From contig CADAER010000001.1 of the NCBI GenBank assembly GCA_902787025.1, forward strand, positions 1-64,000: a stretch of DNA of 64,000 nucleotides. The letters are read 5' to 3'. The position numbers and the translations under genes are program-made. Numbering within the stretch: the first letter of the stretch is position 1; each line of letters starts with the position of its first letter. Of the stretch, positions 45,248-56,200 are shown in pieces. The notes under the pieces are model-generated. The model did not search any database. It was not told where the DNA came from and saw nothing but the letters and a program-made list of their open reading frames with translations. The DNA comes from Oscillospiraceae bacterium. Its GTDB lineage: Bacteria > Bacillota > Clostridia > Oscillospirales > Acutalibacteraceae.

Positions 45248-46534
45248 ACGGAACTTTACATTATTATCGCTCTCTCGGTAATCATATTGATTCTTCTGAT
45301 TGTTCTGCTGATAAAGAAACCCGCTGCCGGCGGCGACCTTTCGGAAAAACTCGCGGTCACGGATGAAAAGATAAAAGCGCTGACCGAAAATGTCGATGCC
45401 GAATTTGAACGGTCAAGACGTGAAACACTGGCGCTGCAACAGGCTCAGAGAAGTGAGACGGCGCAGAGTCTGCGGGCGATGAACGACAAACTCGAGCAGA
45501 TGAATATCCGCAACACCGATTATCAGAACAAACTGATTATATCAGTCGGCGAGAACCTTGAAAAAATCAGCAGAAGCAACTCCGAAGCGGCTGAAAAGAT
45601 GAGACAAAGCAACGAACAGAAGCTTGAACAGATGAGGCAGACCGTTGACGAAAAACTGACCTCAACTCTTTCGGCAAGGCTGGATTCTTCGTTCAAAGCC
45701 GTCTCGGACAGGCTGGAAAACGTCAACAAATCAATCGGCGAAATGAAGGAACTTTCCGGCTCGATTACCTCAAATGTCACCTCGCTCAACAGAGTCCTTA
45801 CCAATGTCAAAGCGAGAGGCACCTGGGCGGAGGTTCAGCTGGGCGCGATACTCGACCAGACAATACCCGGCATGTATGAAACAAATTTCGCCGCCGTTGA
45901 GGGTTCGGCGGACCGTGTTGAGTTCGCCGTCAAGATTCCGTCATCCGACGGCTCGGTCGCCTATCTGCCCGTTGATTCAAAATTCCCGATGGAAGATTAC
46001 ATAAGAGTCTGCAACGCCGCGGACGCCGCGGATTCAACCGCTCTTGAAGCGGCGAGGAAGGCACTTGAAAGCAGAGTGCTTTCGGAAGCGAAAAAGGTCG
46101 CGAAATATATAAATGTTCCGCGCACCACGCCTTACGCCATTCTTTACCTCGCGACGGACGCACTGTTTGCCGAGATAGTCGCAAGCGGACGGGCGGTTAT
46201 TGAAAGAATACAGACGGAATGTAATGTTATGGTCGCGGGTCCCACAACAATCACCGCGCTGTTAAACTCCCTTTCGATGGGATTCCGCGCTGTGGCGATA
46301 AACGAAAAAGCGAACGAAGTGCGGGAACAGCTTGTTGTGGCGCGGGATCAATACAGCAGATTCGGCGATATTCTCGCGAAAGCGCGTAAGAAGATAGACG
46401 AAGCGGGGCAGACCCTCGACGAGGCACAGCACCGCAATGATATAATCCGCAAAAAACTCAAATCGGTGGAGAGCGCCGATTCATCAGACAGTGAAAAAGA
46501 AAACATTAATAATATATTGGAGGATGTTCAATGA
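45248..46534 (+). CDS. rmuC: DNA recombination protein RmuC
   Basis: An RmuC-family protein, about 428 aa, thought to limit inversions and DNA rearrangements through a nuclease-like domain. An N-terminal membrane segment (ELYIIIALSVIILILLIVLLIKK) is followed by a long coiled coil (about 35-180) and the conserved domain (GTWAEVQLGAILDQTIPGMYETNF, LPVDSKFPMEDYIR, VMVAGPTTITALLNSLSMGFR). The start is uncertain. AGGAGG at 45234-45239 is followed after 8 bases by ACG at 45248, where an ATG is expected. The only longer usual start, TTG at 45227, lies upstream of that SD. The end overlaps the GH3 gene by ATGA. Confidence 0.88.
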   Translation, partial: TELYIIIALSVIILILLIVLLIKKPAAGGDLSEKLAVTDEKIKALTENVDAEFERSRRETLALQQAQRSETAQSLRAMNDKLEQMNIRNTDYQNKLIISVGENLEKISRSNSEAAEKMRQSNEQKLEQMRQTVDEKLTSTLSARLDSSFKAVSDRLENVNKSIGEMKELSGSITSNVTSLNRVLTNVKARGTWAEVQLGAILDQTIPGMYETNFAAVEGSADRVEFAVKIPSSDGSVAYLPVDSKFPMEDYIRVCNAADAADSTALEAARKALESRVLSEAKKVAKYINVPRTTPYAILYLATDALFAEIVASGRAVIERIQTECNVMVAGPTTITALLNSLSMGFRAVAINEKANEVREQLVVARDQYSRFGDILAKARKKIDEAGQTLDEAQHRNDIIRKKLKSVESADSSDSEKENINNILEDVQ

Positions 46535-48990
46535 AAGACCCCAAAGAATTACTTGCTCAGATGACTCTTGAAGAAAAAGCCGCTATGTGCGACGGCAAAG
46601 ATTTCTGGCATCTCAAGGGTATTGAAAGGCTCGGTATTCCCGAAATTATGGTCTGCGACGGCCCTCACGGTCTTCGTAAAAAGGATTATGAGAGAAAAGG
46701 CTCAAGCTTAAGCGCGAGCGTGCCTTCCATCTGCTTCCCCACCGCTGTTACGACAGCCTGCTCGTGGGATCCCGACCTGCTTGAAAAAATGGGTAAAGCG
46801 CTCGGCGGCAAATGCCTTGAAGAAAAAGTCGGTGTGCTTCTCGGCCCCGGCGTCAATATGAAGCGTTCGCCTCTTTGCGGCAGAAACTTTGAATATTTCT
46901 CCGAAGACCCCGTCCTTGCGGGTGAACTTGCCGCGTCGTTTATTAACGGCGTTCAGTCAAGGGGAGTAGGCACATCACTGAAACACTTTTGCGCAAACGA
47001 CCAGGAAACCCGCCGTATGAACGGCGACAGTGTTGTGGATGAACGCGCTCTCCGCGAGGTTTATCTGCCCGCTTTTGAGATAGCTGTCAAGAAATCACAG
47101 CCCTGGACAGTTATGAACTCATACAATAAAATAAACGGCACGTTCGGCTCCGAAAACGCGCACACACAGACTGAAATTCTGCGCGATGACTGGGGCTTTG
47201 AGGGCGCGATAGTCACGGACTGGGGCGCCTGCAACGAGAGAGACGACGGTCTTGCCGCAGGCTGCGATATCGAAATGCCCTGCTCAAGCGGCGGCGGTAT
47301 GCGTAAGATTTTGGCGGCGATAGAATCCGGCAAAATCAGCGAGGACGTTCTCAACGAAAGAGTTCTCAAAATACTCGAACTCATCAAAAAAGCCTCCGAC
47401 GGCGCGGAAAAAGCAGCGAAAGAGGGCTTTGAGTTTGATGAAGAGAAAGACCACGTTCTCGCGAAAGAAATCGCGGAGCAGTCAATGGTTCTGTTAAAGA
47501 ACGACGGCATCCTTCCTCTCGACAAATCAAAGAAGGTAGCCGTTATAGGCGAAATGGCAAAAACTCCCAGATATCAGGGCGCGGGCTCATCTCAGATTAA
47601 CCCCACACACCTTGACAGCGCGTATGATATTCTCGTTGAGGCGGGCGTTGACGCAACTTATTCGCAGGGCTATGAACGCACTCTCGCAAAGGCGAAGAAA
47701 AATCCCGCCCATATTGCACAAGCTGTTGAGGCTGCGAAGGCGGCAGACACGGTTCTCCTTTTCATCGGCCTTACCGAAGACTATGAATCGGAAGGCTTCG
47801 ACCGCAGCCATATGAAGCTTCCCGACGCTCACATTGAACTTCTAAAAGCCGTCTCGGCGGTCAACAGCAATATAGTCGTCATTCTTTCCGGCGGCGCTCC
47901 CGTTGAATTTGACTGGGATAACGACAGCGTGCGCGCGATTCTCAACTCATATCTCGGCGGTCAGGCAGGCGCGGGCGCGGTTGTCGATATTGTTTTCGGC
48001 AATGTAAATCCCTGTGGCAAGCTCGCTGAAACATATCCCGAAAAACTCGAGGACAATCCTTCTTACAACAACTTCCCCGGCAATCTCGCTACCGTCGAAT
48101 ACAGAGAGTCGATTTATATCGGTTACAGATATTACGAAAAGGCTCAGCAGCCCGTCCGCTATCCTTTCGGCTACGGTCTTTCATACACAACATTCGAGTA
48201 TTCGGGACTTTATATCGACAAGACCGAAATGGATGAAAACGACACACTGAGCGTATCGTTCAGAGTAAAGAACACAGGCAGTGTCGCGGGCAGCGAAATC
48301 ACACAGCTTTATGTCGGCGACAGAGAAAGCACAATTTTCCGTCCCGTCAAGGAACTCAAAGGCTTCAAAAAAGTTTATCTTGAACCCGGCGAGGAACAGG
48401 CGATTACAATTACTCTCAACAGAAGAGCGTTCGCTTTCTTCAATGTCAACACAAACGACTGGTGCGTTGAAAGCGGCGATTTCGATATTTATGTAGGCGC
48501 GTCGAGCGCGGATATCAGACTTACCGGCACGGTGAAAGTCAACGCCGCGGCGGCGGATATTCCCGATTACAGCACAACGGCGCCGATATACTACACAGGC
48601 AAGGTTCAGTCTGTTCCCGACGACCAGTTCACCGCTGTTCTCGGCAGACCCATTCCTCCCACGGAGAGAGACAGAAGCACGCCTCTTACAGTTGTTGACA
48701 GTTTTGAAACGGCGGCTTACACAAAATGGGGCGGCAGAATAAACAACCTTATGCACAAGATGATTCCCGTCTTTGTCAAAGGTCCTGGTGCTGATTTCGC
48801 CATAGGCATCGCTACACAGACACCCATCCGCGACTTTATGTCAATGTCAGGCGGCGTGTTCAGCGAGAAGATGGCGGCTGGCCTCCTGCGCATCCTCAAC
48901 GGCGACAAACCCGGCAAGGGCCTGAGAATGATTCTTTCCGATATTCCCAGAGCGTTAAAGGGTATCGGTCCTCTTATGAAACAGATTTAA
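46531..48990 (+). CDS. Glycoside hydrolase family 3 (beta-glucosidase-type)
   Basis: An 819-aa cytoplasmic glycosidase with no signal peptide. The N-terminal barrel has the nucleophile D230 in IVTDWGACNERDDG and the KHF pair (K151, H152); MVCDGPHGLR and GVNMKRSPLCGRNFEYFSEDP bind substrate. The second domain includes VAVIGEMAKTPRYQGAGSSQINPT, and a fibronectin-like domain follows (VSFRVKNTGSVAGSEITQLYV). About 130 extra residues at the C-terminus are of unknown fold. It probably releases glucose or xylose from imported oligosaccharides. GGAGG precedes the ATG; translation is coupled to rmuC. Confidence 0.93.
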   Translation: MKDPKELLAQMTLEEKAAMCDGKDFWHLKGIERLGIPEIMVCDGPHGLRKKDYERKGSSLSASVPSICFPTAVTTACSWDPDLLEKMGKALGGKCLEEKVGVLLGPGVNMKRSPLCGRNFEYFSEDPVLAGELAASFINGVQSRGVGTSLKHFCANDQETRRMNGDSVVDERALREVYLPAFEIAVKKSQPWTVMNSYNKINGTFGSENAHTQTEILRDDWGFEGAIVTDWGACNERDDGLAAGCDIEMPCSSGGGMRKILAAIESGKISEDVLNERVLKILELIKKASDGAEKAAKEGFEFDEEKDHVLAKEIAEQSMVLLKNDGILPLDKSKKVAVIGEMAKTPRYQGAGSSQINPTHLDSAYDILVEAGVDATYSQGYERTLAKAKKNPAHIAQAVEAAKAADTVLLFIGLTEDYESEGFDRSHMKLPDAHIELLKAVSAVNSNIVVILSGGAPVEFDWDNDSVRAILNSYLGGQAGAGAVVDIVFGNVNPCGKLAETYPEKLEDNPSYNNFPGNLATVEYRESIYIGYRYYEKAQQPVRYPFGYGLSYTTFEYSGLYIDKTEMDENDTLSVSFRVKNTGSVAGSEITQLYVGDRESTIFRPVKELKGFKKVYLEPGEEQAITITLNRRAFAFFNVNTNDWCVESGDFDIYVGASSADIRLTGTVKVNAAAADIPDYSTTAPIYYTGKVQSVPDDQFTAVLGRPIPPTERDRSTPLTVVDSFETAAYTKWGGRINNLMHKMIPVFVKGPGADFAIGIATQTPIRDFMSMSGGVFSEKMAAGLLRILNGDKPGKGLRMILSDIPRALKGIGPLMKQI

Positions 48991-49024
48991 CACAAAACAC
49001 ATTAAAACGAAACGGAGATTTAAA

Positions 49025-52000
49025 ATGAAAAAATCAAAGTTTTTCAAAGCGCTGTGTATTCTGATGTCAATAACCGTGCTGGCTGTGACCGTTCCCGTGA
49101 TAAGAGCGAAGGCGGCGACCACATCAGCCACATTCGCTGTGTTTTCGGATACCCACTACCTTGCGGACAAACTCTATGATGTAAACAGCAAGTCGTGGGC
49201 GAATTATCTTGAAACAACACACCGTGAGATGGAGCAGGCGGGCAGTCTCGTTGACCGCGCTCTTGAGGTTTCGGAACACTATCTTCAGGAGGCGAAGGAA
49301 AACGACAGCGCGTATGTGCTTGTTCCCGGCGACATTTCCAAAGACGGCGAGTATGAATCTCACAAGGAGATGGCAGCGAAATTCGCGGCATTCGAAAAAG
49401 AAACGGGTATTCCCGTTTTCGTAATACCGGGCAACCACGATATCCGCAACTCGAACGCTACCGATTACACGGGCGAAACATCCGTAAGAGCCAAGAAGAC
49501 TCAGCCGAAGGATTTTGAGAAAATCTACAAGAACTTCGGTTATGATGAAAACGATCCCGACTGCATTTCCCGCTTCCATCCCAAAGAGGGCAACTACGGC
49601 GGATATCTTTCATATTCGTGGAAATTAAACGACAACTTTATGCTTCTTGCCGTTGACTCGAACAAGTATTCCACCGACAACGGTGCTCCCAAGAACGAGC
49701 ATGTAACCGACGGTATGATAGGCGAAGACCTTATGAACTGGATCAAAGATCAGTGCGCCTACGCGAAAGAGAACGGTTACGAAATCGTCTTTATGCAGCA
49801 CCACAACATAGTCCAGCATATGGATATTGAAGAGGCGACCTTCTTCGCTTTCGTCATAGACAACTGGGAATATGTCTGCGACAGCTACGCGGACGCGGGC
49901 ATTCACTATGTGTTCTCAGGTCATCTTCACTCGCACGACACGGCATCCTATGTCAACGACAACGGTGAGAGAGTAACCGACCTGTTGACCGCCACGCTCA
50001 CAGGCTACCCCAACGAGATGAGAATTGCGAAGTTCACATCGGCGGGCAGTGATTACAAAATGGAAATGACGAGCCACGATGTTGATGAATTCACTCCCGT
50101 GTCTTATGAGCGCAACGGCGAAACAATCACTTATGAACAGCCTTTCAAATATAAGAACTCTTACGACCTCACCTTCGGCAAAGATATCAACGAATTCGCT
50201 TACAGCGCGATTCTGGGTGTAATAAGAACCTATTTCCCGCAGATTCAGAAAGCGGGCGGTCTTGTTCCTTTCCTTGCCGCAAAGGGAATCAATCTTGAAG
50301 AGATAATCACAAACGCGTTAGGCACAAACGGCCTGCAGATAGGCGACACCGAGATTCTTACCGTTCGTCAGAACCTTATGAATTTCATAAACGAACTCGG
50401 CGGTCAGATTGATGAAAAATACATAAACAACAGCGAATACACTCTCGGCGTTGTAAGAGAGCTTCTTGACACTCTTCTGAGTTTCGAGGTAAGCGACAAG
50501 CCATGCACGCTTTATTACGAGCAGAGCGGTCACGGTAACACAACGGGTCCCACAACGCTTGACGATTTCGCCCAGACGGCGCTTATGTCATACTACGGCG
50601 GTGATGAGGATATTTCAGCCGATCCGATGATTCAGGAAGTCCTCGACAATTTCGAAAGCGGAGAACTCGCTCAGAAATTCTTTACCCTGCTCCGCAAGAC
50701 CGTTGTTGAAGACCTCGCGCTCAATGAGATATTGGCAAACCTCGATTTCAACCCCGGCGAACTCTTCCCCGACGGCACAGCTCTTGCCGTGTTCGGTGAC
50801 ATTCTTCAAGGTATTACCGAGGCACTTCTCGGCGGAGACAACAGTTTCCTCAATCTTGTTACATCCGTGCTGGGCATAGCTCTTGTGCCCGAAAAGTATT
50901 CATCGGTTGACAATATTATTGACACACTCATCGGCAACGAGCATTTCACTTCCTCGCAGATGCAGGCGTGGGGACACACCATCAACTGGATGATAAGCAC
51001 ACTTCTTATAGACGACAACCCCTTTGAAAAAGCCGACGGCAGTTTCGAGGCAACCTACTCAGGCCCCGAAGAGGTGCCGCTTTCGGCAGACAATTACCGT
51101 CTTCCCTCCGATATAGCAGTAACTCTGGGCGAGGATTCCTCGACACAGGCTGAGATTACCTGGCTTACGAAATACAGCATCACCGCTTCCGATATTGAAA
51201 TTGTGCCTTACAGCGAAAACCCCGATTTCGGCAGAAGCGCGAACAACGGGCTGAAAATCAAGGCAAGCAGCAAAATAGTCACAATCGCTTATCCCGGAGC
51301 GGATCTCGGCATCATAGCCTTCCTTGACTTCAACAAGGAATACACCCGCCATTATGTAACTGTCTCAAATCTTGAGCCCGGCAAAAAATACAGTTACCGC
51401 ATAGGCGACGCTTCGCGCGGCTGGTGGAGTGAAACGGGAACTCTTCAGACGGCGGATAAATCGGATAAAACCGCTTTCATTGCCCTTGCCGATATGCAGG
51501 GTCAGAATGACACGCAGTATGGAGTATTCTCCGATGTTCTCAAGGCGGCGTTCAATACCGTGCCCGAGGCGAAATTTGTTGTTTCGGCGGGCAGTCAGGT
51601 TACTCTCGCAAAGAACTGCAAGCACTGGAAGAGTTTCTTCAACACGGCTGTTGACAGCCTTATAAACACTTTCTTTATGCCAGCGGCGGGCGCGAGAGAA
51701 AAAGCGGGCGGCTATGTCACGGAGTATTTCAAGGTAAACGGCGCTCCAAAACAGAAAACCGACACGGGCGTTTACTATTCATATGATTACAACAACATCC
51801 ATTTCACCGTTCTGAATACCAACAATCTGGCGGGCAAGGAACTCGGCGAGCCTCAGCTTAACTGGCTGACGGAGGATATTTCCTCGAGCGATGCCGACTG
51901 GAAGGTTGTTGTTCTTCCCAAGGCGATATACTCAAACGGCGCGAAAGCGACCGCAAAGGAGAACAAGAATATCCGCGCGCAGCTCAGCGGACTTCTGCCA

Positions 52001-52474
52001 TACCTCGGCGTTGACCTTGTGCTTCAGGGTCAGGATCTTGTCTATTGGCGCACGGGAGCGCTCAGCGGAGGTCTTCCCGCAATGAGCGGCAAAGAAAAAG
52101 TAAGCTACAACGGCTCGGATTACACGGCGATGGTCAACCCGCAGGGAACCGTTTACGCGTTGCCCGGCACGGCGGGTGTCAAGAGAGCTTATGAAACAAA
52201 TGACACAACAACCTCATTCCCCGACGCGGCGAAATCATTTGTTCCCGACGCTCCGATGTTCGCTTCGGTTCAGACCGACGGCAACACGCTTTATTATGAC
52301 GCCTACAAGGTCGTTGACGGTAAGGCGGAAAAGGCTGACAGCTTCGCGATAAAGAAAACCGGCTCATCAGGCGCGGGCTCATTCTTCAACCTGCTCGCCT
52401 CAAAACTGGATTTCTCGTTCCTGTGGAGCATAATCGGCTTCTTCGTAAACATCTTCTCGATATTTACAAAATAA
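49025..52474 (+). CDS. Secreted double metallophosphatase-fold protein, second domain degenerate
   Basis: An 1149-aa exported protein with a signal peptide (cleavage likely after residue 30, KAKA). The first calcineurin-like domain is intact: D42/H44 (FSDTH), D103 (PGDIS), GNHD at 136-139, H259-H260 and GHLH at 299-302. A helical spacer follows, then a purple-acid-phosphatase-like module from about 675, with a fibronectin-type part and a second phosphatase fold from 815. In that fold the motifs read G856-S857 for GD, GARE (889-892) for GNHD, LPK (964-966) for HKP and GQDL (1002-1005) for GHDH. The C-terminus is a Phe-rich hydrophobic tail. Confidence 0.85.
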   Translation: MKKSKFFKALCILMSITVLAVTVPVIRAKAATTSATFAVFSDTHYLADKLYDVNSKSWANYLETTHREMEQAGSLVDRALEVSEHYLQEAKENDSAYVLVPGDISKDGEYESHKEMAAKFAAFEKETGIPVFVIPGNHDIRNSNATDYTGETSVRAKKTQPKDFEKIYKNFGYDENDPDCISRFHPKEGNYGGYLSYSWKLNDNFMLLAVDSNKYSTDNGAPKNEHVTDGMIGEDLMNWIKDQCAYAKENGYEIVFMQHHNIVQHMDIEEATFFAFVIDNWEYVCDSYADAGIHYVFSGHLHSHDTASYVNDNGERVTDLLTATLTGYPNEMRIAKFTSAGSDYKMEMTSHDVDEFTPVSYERNGETITYEQPFKYKNSYDLTFGKDINEFAYSAILGVIRTYFPQIQKAGGLVPFLAAKGINLEEIITNALGTNGLQIGDTEILTVRQNLMNFINELGGQIDEKYINNSEYTLGVVRELLDTLLSFEVSDKPCTLYYEQSGHGNTTGPTTLDDFAQTALMSYYGGDEDISADPMIQEVLDNFESGELAQKFFTLLRKTVVEDLALNEILANLDFNPGELFPDGTALAVFGDILQGITEALLGGDNSFLNLVTSVLGIALVPEKYSSVDNIIDTLIGNEHFTSSQMQAWGHTINWMISTLLIDDNPFEKADGSFEATYSGPEEVPLSADNYRLPSDIAVTLGEDSSTQAEITWLTKYSITASDIEIVPYSENPDFGRSANNGLKIKASSKIVTIAYPGADLGIIAFLDFNKEYTRHYVTVSNLEPGKKYSYRIGDASRGWWSETGTLQTADKSDKTAFIALADMQGQNDTQYGVFSDVLKAAFNTVPEAKFVVSAGSQVTLAKNCKHWKSFFNTAVDSLINTFFMPAAGAREKAGGYVTEYFKVNGAPKQKTDTGVYYSYDYNNIHFTVLNTNNLAGKELGEPQLNWLTEDISSSDADWKVVVLPKAIYSNGAKATAKENKNIRAQLSGLLPYLGVDLVLQGQDLVYWRTGALSGGLPAMSGKEKVSYNGSDYTAMVNPQGTVYALPGTAGVKRAYETNDTTTSFPDAAKSFVPDAPMFASVQTDGNTLYYDAYKVVDGKAEKADSFAIKKTGSSGAGSFFNLLASKLDFSFLWSIIGFFVNIFSIFTK

Positions 52475-52485
52475 AAACAAACTCC

Positions 52486-52517
52486 GGCTGTTATCAAGGG
52501 AATCCGCGATAACAGCC
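52486..52517 (+). other. Hairpin between phosphatase and HD genes
   Basis: GGCTGTTATC and GATAACAGCC form a perfect 10-bp stem with a 12-nt loop. No T-run follows, so it may be a processing or stability element rather than a terminator. Confidence 0.45.
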
Positions 52518-52544
52518 TGAAAAATATCTGTCGGAAGTGATTGA

Positions 52545-53147
52545 GTGAGCAGATTTGATTTCGTTGAAAATGAAAAACTGAAAAATCAGCTTGATTTTAT
52601 AATCGAGTGCGACAAGGCAAAAAATGTTTTCCGCAGAACGGTGCTGACCGACTGCTCCCGCCGCGAGAATGACGCGGAACATTCCTGGCACTTAGCCGTG
52701 TGCGCGATGACTCTTTTTGAATACGCTCCCGACGGGGCGGATCTCGGCAGAACCGTGCAGATGGTAACGGTCCACGACCTTGTCGAAATCTACGCGGGCG
52801 ACACCTTCGCCTATGACGAGCAGGGCAAAGCCACCAAGCAGAAGCGTGAAAACGAGGCGGCGGACCGCCTTTTCGGTATGCTCGGCGAACAGGGAAAGTA
52901 TTTCCGCACTTTATGGAACGAGTTTGAAGAGTGCGAAACACCCACGGCGCTCTACGCCCGCGCTCTCGACTGTCTTCAGCCCCTCCTGCACAATTACATA
53001 ACGGAGGGTTACACCTGGCGCGGCAATCACATCACAACGCAGATGGTCCTGAACCGCAATTCAGCTTGCCGCAAGGCAATGCCTGAGGTGTGGAAGATAG
53101 TTGAAAGAATAGTTGAAGACTCGCACGAAAAAGGTCTGCTTGAATAA
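52545..53147 (+). CDS. HD-domain hydrolase, YfbR/5'-deoxynucleotidase-like
   Basis: A 200-aa cytoplasmic HD protein. Metal and catalytic residues are visible: RRENDAEHSWHLA (H46), VHDLVEIYAGDTFAYD (H77, D78, E81, D86) and a distal Asp in ARALDCLQPLLHNY. The closest group is nucleotidases acting on deoxynucleoside monophosphates, but substrate is inferred. Start codon GTG at 52545 with a GGAAG-like SD. It lies 70 bases after the phosphatase gene and may share its transcript. Confidence 0.85.
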   Translation: MSRFDFVENEKLKNQLDFIIECDKAKNVFRRTVLTDCSRRENDAEHSWHLAVCAMTLFEYAPDGADLGRTVQMVTVHDLVEIYAGDTFAYDEQGKATKQKRENEAADRLFGMLGEQGKYFRTLWNEFEECETPTALYARALDCLQPLLHNYITEGYTWRGNHITTQMVLNRNSACRKAMPEVWKIVERIVEDSHEKGLLE

Positions 53148-53163
53148 AATGATACAATAATAA

Positions 53164-53200
53164 AAAAGGACTTGCAGTTTGTTGCAAGTCCTTTTATTGT
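53164..53200. terminator. Bidirectional terminator between HD gene and carB
   Basis: AAAAGGACTTGCA (53164-53176) and TGCAAGTCCTTTT (53183-53195) pair around GTTTGT, with T-rich flanks on both strands. Confidence 0.85.
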
Positions 53201-53209
53201 TTTGCCTTT

Positions 53210-56200
53210 TTATCCGTCTATTGTCGAGATTGCCGGGATTGCGTCTTCGAGAACATCGAGCATTATTCTTACGGTGTCAAGCGAGGTGAATACCGTAACA
53301 CCGTTTTGTATCGAAGCCTTTCTCAGCGCCGCACCCGAGCCGAATTTTATGCCGTCCATAACAGACCTTGTGCTTATGACATAACTTACATAACCCGCGC
53401 GAAGAACCTTGATTATATCCTCGTCGCCGTCCGCTATCTTATGGCGCAGCCTTGTGCGGATTCCGTTTGCCTTGAGGTATTCCGCCGTGCCGCCCGTTGC
53501 CTCAATGTTGAAGCCGAGACGGTAAAAGCGTTTGATGAGCGGAAGCGCCTCCTCTTTGTCTTCATCCGCTATGCTTACAAGCACAGTGCCGTAGTATTTC
53601 ATTTTGATTCCCGATGCCTGCATCGCCTTATACATGGCGCGGTTGAGCGAGTCGTCATAGCCAATCGCTTCACCCGTTGATTTCATTTCGGGTGAGAGAT
53701 ATGTATCCATACCCGTCAGCTTCTCAAACGAGAAGGCAGGGGCTTTTACATACCAGCGGTTCTTGTCCGCGGGCACCATTTCGGTAATTCCCTGCTGCGC
53801 GAGGCTCTCGCCGAGCATAACCCTTGTGGCGATATTTACAAGACTGAAACCCGCCGATTTTGAGAGGAACGGCACGCTTCTCGACGCTCGGGGATTAACC
53901 TCGATAATAAACACATCATCGTTTTTGTCAACAATGAACTGAATGTTGAAAAGACCGACTATGCCTATGCCGAGACCCAGTTTCGTCGTGTAGTCGCAGA
54001 TAGTGTCGCGCACCTTCTGCGAAATGCTGAAGGGCGGATAAACGCTTGTGCTGTCGCCCGAGTGAACGCCCGTGCGCTCTACAAGCTCCATAATTCCGGG
54101 TATGAAAACCTGCTCGCCGTCGCAGACAGCGTCAACCTCAACCTCTTTGCCCATAATGTATTTGTCAACAAGAACGGGCTTGTCTTCGTCAACCTTAACC
54201 GCGTTTGTCAGGTAGCGGCGCAGCATCTCCTCGTTGGCGACAATTTCCATGGCTCTGCCGCCCAGAACAAACGAGGGGCGCACAAGCACGGGGTATCCGA
54301 TTCTTTCCGCGGTTTCAACACCCGCCTCGATATTCGTGACAGCCTCGCCCTTCGGGTGCGGAATTCCGAGCGAACGGATAAGGTGGTCAAACGCGTCTCT
54401 GTCTTCCGCCTTGTCTATCGCCTCGCAGTCGGTGCCGATTATCTTTACGCCTCTCGCCGTAAGCGGAGCGGCAAGGTTTACGGCGGTCTGACCGCCGAGA
54501 GTCGCTATTACGCCTTCGGGCTTTTCAAGGTGAATTACATTCATGACCTCCTCACCCGTCAGCGGCTCAAAATAGAGCTTGTCGGCGGTTGTGTAGTCGG
54601 TTGAAACGGTTTCGGGATTGTTGTTTATTACGATTGCCTCATAACCCGCCGAGCGGATAGCCGCAACCGCGTGAACGGTGGAATAGTCAAACTCAACGCC
54701 CTGACCGATTCTTATGGGGCCTGAACCGAGAACAATGATTTTCTTTTTGTCCGAAACAACAGACTCGTTCTCGCTCTCATAAGTCGAATAGAAATAGGGA
54801 ACATAACTGTCAAACTCGCTCGCACAGGTGTCAATCATTTTGTAGACGGGGAATATCTCCGCTTTGACTCTGCGCTCATAGATGTCGTCTTCGGTGGTCT
54901 TCCACAGTTCAGCAACATAGGAATCGGAGAAGCCCATTTTCTTCGCCATTTTAAGCAGTTCGGGCGAGTCGGGGTTTGCCTCCATCTCTTTTTCAAAATC
55001 AACTATTTTCTTGATTTTGTCGAGGAAGAACATATCTATCTGCGTTATGTTGCAGATTCGCGAGTGGTCAACGCCCATCCACATAAGCTGCGAAATGGCA
55101 TAGATTCTGTCGTCCGTTCCTTCGGCTATATATTCGAGCAGGTCGTCCGCCGTCATATGCGAGGAGTCGAACTTCTCCATATGAATATGGTTCTTGCCCA
55201 TTTCGAGCGAGCGTATCGCTTTGAGGAGACTTTCCTCCATTGTGCGTCCCACGCTCATAACCTCGCCTGTCGCTTTCATCTGTGTTGAAAGATGATTGTT
55301 CGCGTCGGCGAATTTATCAAACGGGAAACGCGGCATTTTGGTAACAACATAGTCGAGCGTCGGCTCAAAGCAGGCGGGGGTGTTGGCAAGCTGAATCTCG
55401 TCAAGATTCATTCCGACCGCAATCTTCGCCGAAACGCGGGCTATCGGGTAACCGCTCGCCTTTGAAGCGAGCGCCGATGAACGCGAAACCCTGGGGTTGA
55501 CTTCAATAACATAGTATCTGAACGACTGCGGGTCGAGCGCGAACTGAACATTGCAGCCGCCTTTGACCTCGAGCGCGCGGATGATTTTCAGCGCGCTGTC
55601 ACGAAGCATATGATATTCCTTGTTTGTAAGCGTCTGGCTGGGCGCGACAACAATCGAATCGCCCGTGTGAATACCAACGGGGTCGAGGTTTTCCATATTA
55701 CAGACGGTAATCGCGGTGTCGTTCGCGTCACGCATTACCTCATATTCAATCTCTTTGTAGCCCTTGATGCTCTTCTCAACAAGAACCTGATGAACGGGAG
55801 AAACAGCGAGGGCGTTTTTCATAAGAATGCGTATTTCGTCGTCGTTACCCGCGAAGCCGCCGCCCGTGCCGCCAAGTGTAAAAGCGGGACGCAGAATTAC
55901 GGGGTATCCGATTTCGTTTGCCGCCTCAATGGCCTCTTCTATTGAATAGGTAATCTGAGAGGGAACAACCGGTTCGCCGATTCTTTCGCAAAGCTCCTTG
56001 AAAAGCTCACGGTCCTCCGCCATTTCAATACTTTTCGCCTCTGTGCCGAGCAGTTCAATACCGCACTCGTCGAGAACGCCCTTTTTCGAAAGACGCATGG
56101 CGAGGTTCAGACCTGTCTGACCGCCCAGACCCGGAATAATCGCGTCGGGACGCTCATAACGGCAGATACGCGCAAGGTATTCAAGTGTAAGCGGCTCCAT

